A stretch of 64,000 nt of DNA, from NCBI RefSeq assembly GCF_000516985.1, contig NW_006917104.1:558001-622000 (forward strand), in the 5' to 3' direction. The notes below the pieces were generated by a model that saw nothing but the letters and a program-made list of their open reading frames with translations, did no database searches and was not told the DNA's origin. Positions within the stretch are counted from its first letter, which is position 1; every line of letters starts with the position of its first letter. Both the position numbers and the translations under genes were made by a program. This document shows, piece after piece, positions 12,469 to 22,717 of this stretch. The stretch is from Pestalotiopsis fici W106-1 (taxonomy: Eukaryota; Ascomycota; Sordariomycetes; Amphisphaeriales; Sporocadaceae).

Positions 12469-14282
12469 CCGCTTGCATCAGGAGCTGCAGACACAAACCG
12501 TCGGACCAAGGCGTACCTGCATAAGTGTAACCAATCATGGGCTCCTATTACTGTCGTGTGGGGTCTGGAAAGGAGTCAAGTCGCCAAAAGCCAAGCCAGC
12601 TAAGCTGGCAAAAAGCTGGCAGAGCTCGTTGGCGGCGCGAATCGTCGACACTGGCGCAGGACCTGGAGAGCGGTCCAAACGGACCGTTTTCTTGGGTCCT
12701 CACGATCGATCCCCTCGTGGCGAGACCAGACCCAAAGCAGTGCCGCTGAGCTGGGCAGGGCTAGGTAGTGCTGCTAAACAGACGGATTCCGGAACACACA
12801 AGCCTGGACGGGGGAGGGAAGAAAAAGATCTATCTTTGGCTGCACTTATTCCTGCCCGTGCTGGGGCAATCGCTGTTAGGATTCATGTTTGCATGTTTGC
12901 TTGTTATGTTGTACGGTCATGGCCGGCCAGTCGGTCTCCATGTTGTGAACGAGCTTGTATGCTAGCAATTGGAGAGAACGGTGTGTTTAATTGATTGAAT
13001 GATGCGGACGAGATGAGATGAGAAGATGATTGGGACGATTGGCCTTGGTGCAATGGGGATCTTCCCCAGTTGTCAAATGTATGCTTTATTTTGTTTTTTA
13101 CGGAGCACTGTAATAGAGTTGGGTAGCACAAAAAGTACGTAATGTAAGGTAGTTGGTAGGCAGGACACACGGACAGTGTTCATCTCTACTACTCCTGGGC
13201 GAAACGGAGCTGTTTCCTCTTGTTTCTTTTTCTTTATTTTCATGCTTGCGGGGGAACGGGTTCGTCCAAACAGCTGGGTGCTTGAGCGGTTAAGGTGTTT
13301 TGGGTGCTTTGAGAGCGTGATGTAGCCTGTAAGAGGTGCCTCTCGGCTGACGGTTGTGTGGGTGTTGTGTTTTTCTGCCCTCCTCTGCCCTGCTGCCCTT
13401 TTTTTCCCTCTCTTCTTTTTCCTTCTTTCTTCGGACGAGTGGGTCTCTCTGTGGGACTTGAATTACGGAGCACGACAAGGGTCTTCGTCTCCACCTGCCC
13501 TGAATCCAGACCAAAGATCCCATGTGTCTTAACAGCGCTTGCTAAGAGCCGCGGACCAATCAGCGTGTAAATGTGCCTGAAAGCAGCAGTGCATCCGCGC
13601 GCTGGCACCCCTGGCGTTCCTGGGCGCACTCCTTAGCACCCCGACCCCTGGCGCCCGCCCGATCCTCTTAAGCAACCGTTCACGGGCTCCGCCTGCTGTG
13701 CCTTGACCACGGCCTTGATGAAATTCCCCCCTCCAGTGCCCCGTTTGTCATTTAAGCCGGTCCTCCTCGTCCACTTCGCGCTTTCGTAATCCCGGGACGC
13801 ACCCAGTTGTTCTTCATCCTTTTCTCCTGCTACGTAGAAAACTACTTTCATTAAAACCGGTCGCCAGCCTCGACCCCCCCGTTTGCAAACGAAGCATTTG
13901 GTTCTTCGTATCTTCGCCGCGCTGTCAATTCTCTCGTTCATATTGACTGACTCTGTGTTGATATCCACTCTGTCCTTCACTGACTGCGTTTGCCTGGCTG
14001 GAACCGAACACACTCATTCAGAATCCGAACCGGATACTCGAGAAAAACAACAGCAATCCGCCGTCCCCCACCAGCAAAGAAAGTAAAGAGAATCAATTCA
14101 TTCTCTTTTTCACTCCTTCCTCCTCAACTTTCGACCACGCCTGCTTTCCAATCGTCCATCATCTGACCCAGTCAGTTAATCGGCGTTTGTAACTCGCGAC
14201 AACAACACCGCAAGCCCGATCCTACTTCAACAAGAACTAAAGAAAAAGGCAACCTTGATCTTTTTGATCTTCACTTCTCAAC

Positions 14283-15467
14283 ATGTTCTCCAAGTACATT
14301 GTTCCGGCTATTGCCGCCACCAACCTGCTCAATGGAGTCGAGGGTTCCTCCCGCCACCGACACCTGCACAAGAAGGATGTCGTCTATGCTGCCACCGAGG
14401 TTGATGTCACCACCGTCTGGGAGACCGTGACCGTCACCGCTGGCGACGAGACCCCCGCCGCTACTCCCTCGGCCGCCAACTTTGTTGCTGCCGCCGCCCC
14501 CGACTCTTCCTACGAGGCATCCTCTGTCGCGACCACTGCCACCTCTTCTTCCGAGGCCGTCATTGTCGCCCCGACCACCTACTCGACCCCCAGCACCACC
14601 ACTCTGTCCACCGTTCAGACTTCTGCTGCTGCCCCCGAGACCAGCTCCACCAGCACTTACGTTGCTGTCACCACTACTGCCGCTGCTTCCACCACTTCCA
14701 CAGCCGCTGCCAGCACTACTTCGGCTGCTTCGACCGGCTCTTCCAGCAGCAGCGGTACCAAGCGTGGTCTTGGTTACAACGATGCTTCTCTCGTCTCCAC
14801 CATCGTCTCTGCCGCCTCCGCCTCGTTTGGCTGGTGCTACGACTGGGGCTTCACCAACGGTGGCCTGACTGCCAACATCAACTACATTCCCATGCTCTGG
14901 GGTCCTACCCACTACGACTCCTCCTGGAGCGAGGCCGCTTCCGCCGCCGTCTCTGATGGTGTTGAGGCTCTTCTCAGCTTCAACGAGTGCGACAATGCTG
15001 GCCAGGCTAACCTCGATGCCGCCACTGCTGCCACCTACCACACTGAGTACTTCTCCGAGTACCAGGGCAAGATCAAGATTGGTGCTCCTTCCATCACCAG
15101 CAGCGCTGACGCCGGACTCGGTCTCGACTGGCTCGCCTCTTTCATGTCAGCCTGTGGCAGCAGCTGCCCCATCGACTTTGTCAACCTGCACTGGTACGGT
15201 CCCGGTGGCGAGGAGGGTGCTCAGACCTTCCTGGACTACCTTGTTGAGGCCTACACTCAGACCAACTACCCCGTCTGGGTCACCGAGTTCGGTGTCACCT
15301 CGGGCGACGAGGACACTTTCCTCACCTACGCCCTTGACCAGCTCGACAACAACTCGACCTACAGCTTCGTCGACAAGTACGCCTACTTCTACCTCGCCAC
15401 TGGCTACCTGATGGAGAGCACCACTAGCCTCAGCACTGCCGGTAGCATCTACGCCTCGTCTTCGTAA
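14283..15467 (+). CDS. Secreted GH128 (Asl1-like) beta-1,3-glucanase
   Basis: Single-exon gene of 394 aa. The first ~20 residues (MFSKYIVPAIAATNLLNGVEG) form a signal peptide. Residues about 25-155 are a Thr/Ser/Ala-rich, probably O-glycosylated stalk, ending at a Lys-Arg (GTKRGLGYND) that could be a Kex2-type site. The rest is a glycosyl hydrolase catalytic core (PF11790 type, GH128): WCYDWG, the PMLWG strand, FNECD with the expected acid/base Glu, the NLHWYG strand and WVTEFG with the expected nucleophile Glu. FNECD has Cys where many relatives have Pro (FNEPD); the Glu is kept. Family members act on wall beta-1,3-glucan, so a role in cell-wall remodelling is likely. Codon use is strongly biased to C-ending codons, suggesting high expression, and the leader is long and C-rich. 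No C-terminal GPI signal is obvious. Confidence 0.93.
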   Translation: MFSKYIVPAIAATNLLNGVEGSSRHRHLHKKDVVYAATEVDVTTVWETVTVTAGDETPAATPSAANFVAAAAPDSSYEASSVATTATSSSEAVIVAPTTYSTPSTTTLSTVQTSAAAPETSSTSTYVAVTTTAAASTTSTAAASTTSAASTGSSSSSGTKRGLGYNDASLVSTIVSAASASFGWCYDWGFTNGGLTANINYIPMLWGPTHYDSSWSEAASAAVSDGVEALLSFNECDNAGQANLDAATAATYHTEYFSEYQGKIKIGAPSITSSADAGLGLDWLASFMSACGSSCPIDFVNLHWYGPGGEEGAQTFLDYLVEAYTQTNYPVWVTEFGVTSGDEDTFLTYALDQLDNNSTYSFVDKYAYFYLATGYLMESTTSLSTAGSIYASSS

Positions 15468-16935
15468 ACTGTTTCTTCCGCGCTAGGCTAGGAAAGGATC
15501 TTTCTTCGTGTATTACAAGTAGGGGAGGCAATCTCGCATTGGGCATGGCGTGACAAAATTCAGCTTCATTTGTACATATTTCTCCGTGGCCTCTCATCCA
15601 GAGTGCCTATGCCGAGCATTTGGACAGGAAACCTAGTTTTTTCCCCGTCGGATCTCGGATTTCTTTGACTTAGATGGACAGGAAATCTCAGGATCAAGGA
15701 TAGATTCATGAGCTAACGACCTCACACGAAATCAACTGCGTTGCATTGTGAATAGTTATTCTTGTCCCCCCAGTTACCCGCTGCGCAATCCTGCTGCTAA
15801 GTGAATGATTGTTGCCTAAACCTTATTGCTGAGCATGAATGTCCTGTTGTTTATCCTTTCACTTGCCATCATGCATACAACGCGAGCTTTTGACAGGTCG
15901 CGTCGGTCTGCAGAATGTAAACTCAAAATGACTCGCGCAACTATGGCCATAATGATTGATGCGCAATATCAGAGGCTCTCTTGTCATGCTCTGCCAAATC
16001 AATGACGTGTCTCACGGCAATACTGCTGGTAGGCATGGTGTAGAAGCGCATGGCTTCTTTTTTGGAAAACAACAAACAACAAACAAGCATTATCTGGGAA
16101 CGGCGGTCGTCTCATATCGCCATCAGGTGCCAAATATCAAATGATTCAGACTTTGAACGGTCGCGTGCTTAAATCACACATGCCCGATAACGTGATCTTG
16201 ACTTTTTCCGAGATTGAGTTTACGTTACTTGTGATATGGTTTACTGGTCTTGCATTCCAATTCCATCTCTTGGCTCTATTTTTTTCTCCTCCACCAATTC
16301 CGAGCAATCGGACTCTGATTGTCAAAATTTGCCATTCTGTATAGATCGGGATTGAATGGAGGCTTGTGGCTCAGTATGTCTCTGGCCCGTTTTCATTAAA
16401 CATTGACGCACCCAGGCCCCTGGACCCTGCCGACTTTTCTGGGCTGCCGTGCCAGATGTCTCTTTGTCTAGGACAATGTCTTGGAGTTTTGACGTCGGTT
16501 GCACGTGGGCATGTTTTTGATTGCCTTGCCGTCCCTGCCCTCTTTGCCTGCCGCTTGCGACGGTCGGGGTCGCGCTGTGCCCTTGTGTCTCTCATCTCAT
16601 GCAGGGACAGAGAGGGATGCATTCCAACTTTGTGTGGTTTAGAAAATCCATGCAGCCATCTGCATGGTTGAACTGAATGATACTTTTTTTGAGACAGCGT
16701 TGTATCTGATGACTGTCGTCAACTCATCATTACGACGGTAAGGCCTTTCAAGCCGAAATTCGAATGGGCCAAGTAGTTTGAGTATTATACAGATGTCTAT
16801 GTCTTTAATAATTACATCGTACTGGAAGCCGTATGAGACTTCCAGTTTCGTTTTATGCTCGTAAGTCGTAAGATCGAAAGCCCAGATCTCCCTTCAAGAG
16901 TCCACGGCATGCTCTTCCAAGGTGATTCCTTCGCG
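15468..16935. other. Intergenic, convergent 3' regions
   Basis: Lies between the 3' end of the GH128 gene and the 3' end of the multi-pass membrane gene on the other strand. No coding signal, RNA gene or repeat is seen. Confidence 0.5.
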
Positions 16936-19217
16936 TCATGATGATCCCTGGTTCTCAAACGGTGTCGGCGTGTCCTTGCCGCTTACTATGACGGTCTCTA
17001 CCACGCCAGTCGGGGCCGCGAGGCCGGGTACTATTGGTGGTATTTTTGGAACAACAGCCGCAGGCTCGCTACCGTGACCGCCATCGTGGTGAAGCGGCGT
17101 CGTCTCGTTGGCCTTGTCGCAGTTGAGGAGCTCCGTCGACCAGTACGCAGAGGCATCGGCGCGTCGGAACGGGTACGTCGTCACGTCCATTTCGTCGAGC
17201 GGTCGGTACTCGGTCCTTGTCGTTACGCTACGGTGAATGCCGATTCCGCCGCCGCCGCCTCTTCTTCCACCACCACCACCACCACCACCACCACCACCGC
17301 GGCCGACGCCCCCGGCGGGAAAATCATAGTCTCCTCTGTCCCCATCCGCCGGCTCTCCCGTCCCCGTTCCCGTCCCACTTGCCGTTCCCACTCTCCGTGA
17401 CCCCAAGCTCCCGCCCGATGTTGGTCTGTCTCGGTAGCTGTGCCGTGCCGCGGTCAGAATCGAAATCTTGAGATCGGTGCTGCTCTCGGTAGCTGCATTG
17501 TCGTGCGAAGTAACCCAATGAACCACGATGCTGCAAAAGAGGACTGTATAATTTCACATCTGTCAGAATTCAACCTTTTGTGTAGGGGGGGATGGGGATG
17601 ACTCGAGCGTGCAATGACCAATGATATACTTCAAGACTATGGGGAGTCTTGCGAGATGGCAAATGGTCTGGGTGGGACTTTGTGCCTTGGTAAAGGGGGG
17701 AAAAAAAAAACTCACTATCACAATTACAGCAAAGCAAACAGAGCCACCCTGGTTCGCCATTGAAACCCACGAGAACGGCAATGTTGCTGTTGATAGATCA
17801 AGTCAGTAAGTTTGCCAATTCGTGTGAATGAGCAGCGCAGGGCACTCATCAGTGACATCAAGGAGCGTGTATACATACGTAGAGCTAGAGATGGTCGTGA
17901 GGATTGCACCAATAAAGGTACGCATGACCATTGAGCGAAGTCGGACATTTGTCGACGTTTGCGGTAAATCCGGGGATGCGTATAGGCCTAAGGAAAGGGA
18001 ACCAAATCAGAAACCGTGGCGCAAGACAAGATGAAAGAACCACTGTTCTTTGGGCAACGACGTTCAACATACACCTTAATGGTACGAGAAAGAGTGTGGT
18101 AAGGTAAAACTGATTGGTTTCATCGGTCAGTCCATCTGCGAGAATTCAGGAGTGCAATGCTTACATTGACAAAGGTGTCAAAACCAAGGAGAGCAACCAT
18201 TGCTCCTCTTTGCATTCCTATTATGCAGACCCCGTCATCGATACGAGTGATGCGACTGCAATCCGGGTCAGTACACGATGCACAAAAGAAACCTCGTGCT
18301 CGCCCCGGGGTGAAGGAGGTTCTCCGGTGGCCTTACTAGATAAGATTGACAATTGCCACCACGAGATACAAGACTGGGCAACGTTAGTAGATACCCACTT
18401 GCAAGTTCCTCATGGTGAGACTTACTGATCACCACGAATGTGTTGAATATGTACAACTTTGATTTTAACCTCGGTTTTGTGTCGTTTCGAACAACGTACT
18501 AAATTCACGCGAATCAGTAACTTTCAAATCGACCGAGATGGAGATATATGAGAGCGTCGATTAAATCACATACAGCTCTCTCGACTAGGAATATGTAAAA
18601 TAGCTACATCTATATCAGCGACCAGGCGTCTTCTTTAGAGGAGGGGTGGCAGGCGGCAAACCTACAATTTTGGCCGTCATGTAGAATGTCAAGCACAGAA
18701 AGAGGGCTGCGGAGCAAACCGCATAGCTCGAGTTGAGGTCTACGCCATACTTGAGGATTCCCGTGATGAACACAAAGAGCCACGAGTCGACAAAGATGCC
18801 CAGCACAACTGTGTATTTGAAATGTTCCCCGTTAGCAAAGAAAATCCATCGGTCGACATTATGGTTCCTCTTGTTCGAGGCATTATACGTACCCCATACC
18901 AAGAATGGAACCTTTTTCCAGTTTTTTATCGCGAGAGCTCTTTTTGCTAAGGTGATAATCATAAATTAGCCCCAATTGACACAGACTCGGGATGATGTTT
19001 ACAACAACAATACAAATCCACCATTGACCAATTGGTCACCGTGGATGCATCTACTTGAGGCGCTGGGGAGAGGCATACTTATAAAGAACACCAATACCGT
19101 GACGGCAATCAGCGATATGAGAACATCGGCAACGACGCCGCCGGGAGGCTGGGACTTGACTTCCGGTACAGTAATGTCGCTTTCCTGCCTGATTCGAACC
19201 GACAGGCTCGGTGGCAT
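16936..19217 (-). CDS. Multi-pass fungal membrane protein with Gly-rich tail
   Basis: Eleven exons on the minus strand: 19217-19079, 18946-18893, 18808-18666, 18603-18574, 18498-18426, 18373-18337, 18255-18165, 18109-18073, 17987-17879, 17786-17716 and 17543-16936. They total 463 aa with every junction in phase. Several hydrophobic spans are visible (VADVLISLIAVTVLVFFI, LGIFVDSWLFVFITGIL, YAVCSAALFLCLTFYM, FYLTTLFLVPLR, TFIGAILTTISS and others), about seven in all. Between them are conserved-looking loops KNWKKVPFLVW, TKPRLKSKLYIFNTF, DDGVCIIGM and GEPGWLCLLCCNCD, ending with IVVHWVTS. The soluble C-tail holds a run of 11 glycines near 17270. From memory this matches a widespread fungal membrane protein family of unknown function that looks receptor-like but has no proven role. 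Four exons are only 30-54 nt, so automated gene callers are likely to miss them. Confidence 0.85.
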
Positions 19218-20929
19218 GGCGGGTTATCTGAGAGGAGGGGGAGAAGGAAAAAGGCCCTCTCTCCAAGTAAATTGAGGGGAGGGAGCCTGTTGTAAAAGTT
19301 TTGTTCGACTCTTTGCGAAATTCAAGTCATCATGTCAAGATCGGAGATCTCCACGATATTTCCGTATTCAGGTATCTGTTTCCTGCCTCTCAAGCGGGCG
19401 ATTGCGATGGCTTGTCGTCGTGGTTTTTGGTATGAGTAGTAACGATGCCGTTTTGATAAAAGGTTGATTATATTCAAGATGCGCCACTCTTCTTCTTTTT
19501 CTTCCAGAAAGATCGTTTGCGGACAATGAAGTTAGGGTCGAGAGCCAGATATATCAGCCACGTGCTATCTCTTTCCCCGCGGCAGGCGGTATTGCAAAAA
19601 AATGATTCCCAGTGGCTACCTTTTTTTTTTCTTCCTCCGGAGTGACCGTCCGCTGCCGTGCGATGAGCAGAAATGCTGCCTTGTTGAGTGGCCTGCATGC
19701 GCCAGAGATCTTCCACTGCCTGCCGAATGTCGTCTTGGTCTTTCGCTTATGCTGTGCCACGTAGACCACGTTTATAGAGGTGTGGGAGGGCAAACAAGAA
19801 AAAGGAGAAAAGAAAAACAACTACCAAAGCAGCACTTCCTTTTGCCCTTTTGCCTCTTGTTTATTTTTATTTTTCTTCGCACCTTTTTTTTTTTTGTTTT
19901 CGTTTCAAGCGAAGAAGAACCTCGGTGCGCAGGATGGGGGGAAAGAGGCCAGTTGAACCATATTTGAAAGACGGCTATGCGTATATCCTGGCACCTTAAA
20001 AGGTGTGCGCGTAAAGAAAAGCAAGCCGCAAAATCATCATCCATGGGCACTTAACTCTAAACAGAGTGAGTACACCCAGAGAGCGGTCAGACCACAGACA
20101 AACACCCTTACACGAGAAGCGCTTCCGAGAGAGAGTGCACCCAAAAAGACATACACACTCTCTGTCAAGCTCTACACACACACGGACACGAGACTACACC
20201 ACACCATCAGGGCAAGTAACAAGCATCATGAATGCCCAAAAATTACATGGGCAGAGTTGCAACGCGCACCCCAATCAACACGTCGGCACACGCACTCACA
20301 TCTTCGGGATCGTTGGCTCACCACGGGGTCATTATAGGGTTTAGTCTCACTATAGAGTTTAGCAAAGACGGCGCTTGTGGCATTGGGACTTGGCAGATCC
20401 GGAAAAAGGCGAAAGCTTCTTCTGGGTCTCCCCTCCAAGCCAAAGGGCCCACGCCTTCATCCGAGGCACAAATCAGAGCGTAGAGTAGAGAGCGCGAGCA
20501 GCAGGAAATATACCGTCATCAATTCCCGAGATGGAAATAAAAAACAAAAACTCTCAATGCGACCTTGACATGACTCTTGAATTGAAAAATATTCCGCATT
20601 TTGCTGTCGGATGGAAATCTCAACGTGCATAAGACCAAAACTCTATGGGGCACCAACTTGCTCATTCTATCCAACCATCGTCTTTGTATTTTGTGATCCT
20701 TGCTTATCCCCATCCCAGCCTTTGTTTTTTCCATGGCAGCCAAGGACCTCATGAGCGCAGACACTAGACATGTCTTGCCAAACACGTGCTTGGCAGATCT
20801 TGTCATCGTCTGGACATTTTTAGGAGGGGAGAAAAAAAAAAAAAAGAAGGAATGGGGCTTTTGATGGATCAATTTTCATATGCGTCTTACAGAGCCGCGC
20901 GTGAGACCGACTATAGATCACCCCCAGTA
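19218..20929. other. Intergenic between membrane gene and foldback element
   Basis: Promoter side of the 19217 gene followed by about 1.3 kb without recognisable features. It is rich in CT/GA runs (19600-19920) and in CACA-type words near 20150-20200. Short open frames here look random. Confidence 0.5.
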
Positions 20930-20964
20930 CAGAGCTCCATAGCGACGCTTGTTGCAAAATGGAT
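20930..20964 (+). repeat. Left terminal inverted repeat
   Basis: 35 bp, identical to the reverse complement of 21684-21718, preceded by TA. Confidence 0.95.
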
Positions 20965-21055
20965 AAAAAAAGCAAGTTGGAGTACGCGCACCCCACTACA
21001 CACCTATGGATAAGTCGATAACAGCCACTGCAGCCACAAAATACGTATTGCACCA

Positions 21056-21265
21056 ACTGCACCCACCGCACTGCACCCACTGGACTGCACCCACCGCACT
21101 GCACCTACTATACTGCACCTATTGCACTGCACCTATTAGACTGCACCCACCGCACTGCACCTACTAGACTGCACCTATTGCATTATACCTATTAGACTGC
21201 ACCTATTGCACTGCACCTACTAGATTGCACTTATTGCATTATACCAATTATATTACACCTTTGCA
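21056..21265 (+). repeat. 14-bp tandem array, left arm of the foldback
   Basis: About fifteen head-to-tail units related to ACTGCACCCACCGC. Outer units are GC-rich. Inner units change to ACTGCACCTATTGC and then ATTATACCTATTAG, almost entirely by transitions, with TGCA becoming TATA. The right arm carries the complementary units. Confidence 0.9.
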
Positions 21266-21299
21266 TTTATTATATTATATTATTAATAAATATAAAAAT

Positions 21300-21511
21300 A
21301 AATGCAAAAGTGTAATATAATTAGTATAATGCAATTAGTATAAGGCAATTAGTGCAATATAATTAGTGCAAATGCAGTTAATGCAAATGCAGTTAGTATA
21401 AATGCAATTAATGCAAATATAGTTAGTGCAAATGCAGTTGGTGCAAGTCCAGTAGGTGCAAATCCAGTAGGTGCAGTGCAGTGGGTGCAAATCCAGTGGG
21501 TGCGATACGTA
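21300..21511 (-). repeat. 14-15 bp tandem array, right arm of the foldback
   Basis: Units related to GGTGCAAATCCAGTA, which is the reverse complement of the left-arm unit with small insertions. They are most AT-rich next to the centre (GTGTAATATAATTAGTAT pairs with the left copy near 21245-21260) and most GC-rich at the outer side (GTGGGTGCGATACG). Confidence 0.85.
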
Positions 21512-21683
21512 TTTATGGCTGTCGCATGCTTTTTGTAGTATATAGTGCTTTACGGATTTTAATGCTTTAACGAATCTTATTATTATAATTTGGTTGGCGA
21601 CGATTGATTTAGAATGATTTACGCAATTATTAGTGGCTATAAAAAAGAGGGAGGGTAAGCCTAATAGTATTTTTTAGTGTAAA

Positions 21684-21718
21684 ATCCATTTTGCAACAAG
21701 CGTCGCTATGGAGCTCTG
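21684..21718 (-). repeat. Right terminal inverted repeat
   Basis: 35 bp, perfect reverse complement of 20930-20964, followed by TA. Confidence 0.95.
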
Positions 21719-22717
21719 TACCCCAGCTACTTTGATTCAACTACCGGATACTCCTTAGCCCAAGGTAGGTATTTTTGCTTGTGGGGAGTTGTTGCACCGG
21801 CACCCCGGCATTCGAACCACGTCCCCGGGACCTCTGGAGCGAGACATTCAGCGGGCCTCTGAATCACCAACAAGATTCCCCTATCCGAGCCATCGGCACT
21901 GACTCGCACCAGTCTCTGGGCAATGTGAGAATGTGTGAGGCGTGGGGTCCAGACTTTTTTTTTTTTTTATTGGGAGCGGAGATGCGGGCAAACTAAATAA
22001 GAGCTCCTAAATAAACAGAATCCGTTGCGTTCTCCTCAAACACGCCTGGACTGCGTAGAGAGGAAGCCGTGATGATACTAGCTTCACGATCTTCGGTATG
22101 CACGAAGAATTAAAGATCTTGCCAATTTTACGTACAATAACTACACACTTGTTACCCTTTGGTCACTTGCTGCCGTGCGCCGCGTAGTTTTTCCCTATAT
22201 ACGAAAACGAAAACGGCAAATAGTGTGAAACAAGTGTCAAGAAAGTCTTCTTTTTTTTTTTTTTTTTTTTTTTTGACTATCATTGTTACACGGTACCTGG
22301 CGAAATACCAATGCTGTACAAAGTGACCAATGAGCTTGAAGTTCATTTTCTTGTATATTCGCAATGCCATAAACGGCAGTGACTTGAGACCGCGATCGAA
22401 GAAAAATGATGCCGCAAACGCCGACCCAATGCAAGTCTGAGCATGGTTTTTGCTCTCTTTCTTCCTCCTCCGACTCGGAGAATAACGTGATTAAGCACCT
22501 GTGAATCGCATCCCACGCTCTGCGACTAGACGCCGTGCAACCAGAATCATTACGTCCTCTCGACTTTGCCCGATCCCAGCCAGGTAGCTTGAAGAGAAAA
22601 GAAAGTCGCAACCACAATTCTATGCCGACCGTGCTACTAACATGAGCATGCACTATTATCATTCCATCATTCCATCATTCTCAAAATATTGGATGCTGAT
22701 CATGGCATCCACCCAAT
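21719..22717. other. Intergenic between foldback element and RING gene
   Basis: No gene supported. It contains a GC-rich block at about 21790-21840 with a chance TTCGAA, a T-run near 21957-21968 and a 24-T run at 22251-22274. Confidence 0.5.
22251..22274 (+). repeat. T24 homopolymer
   Basis: An uninterrupted run of 24 T in intergenic DNA. No flanking duplication or attached element could be recognised. Confidence 0.9.

Larger units (their letters stand above)
6959..14282. other. Large intergenic region, no convincing gene
   Basis: About 7.3 kb between the divergent kinase and GH128 genes. Open frames of up to about 165 codons occur (for example 8292-8621 minus, 9855-10289 plus, 11398-11895 minus), but none shows a domain, a signal peptide or family resemblance. 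Notable sequence is a TATA-like box with a C-rich leader at 7464-7600, a T20 run at 12449-12468, a pyrimidine-rich block at about 13375-13435, and the likely GH128 leader over roughly 13,700-14,282. I see no tRNA or rRNA. Confidence 0.5.
20930..21718. mobile_element. Non-autonomous foldback transposon (MITE-like, TA target)
   Basis: The element is bounded by identical 35-bp inverted ends at 20930-20964 and 21684-21718, which begin CAGAGCTCCATAGCGACGC. Each is flanked by TA (20928-20929 and 21719-21720), the target duplication used by Tc1/mariner-pogo-Fot1 elements. The 789-bp body has no open frame resembling a transposase. A second, imperfect inverted pair lies inside (GCCACAAAATACGTAT near 21033 against ATACGTATTTATGGC near 21508). 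Two arms of 14-15 bp tandem units face each other around an AT-rich centre at about 21270-21290. Family assignment rests on the ends and TA duplication only. Confidence 0.88.

Noticed and set aside
14271..15041. 256-codon frame antisense to the GH128 gene
   Set aside because: Gly/Ser-rich shadow caused by the C-ending codon bias of the glucanase.
21727..21909. Possible tRNA or tRNA-derived SINE around TTCGAA with a nearby T-run
   Set aside because: The arms next to TTCGAA do not pair as a T-stem, and the acceptor ends show a mismatch; no anticodon arm could be placed.
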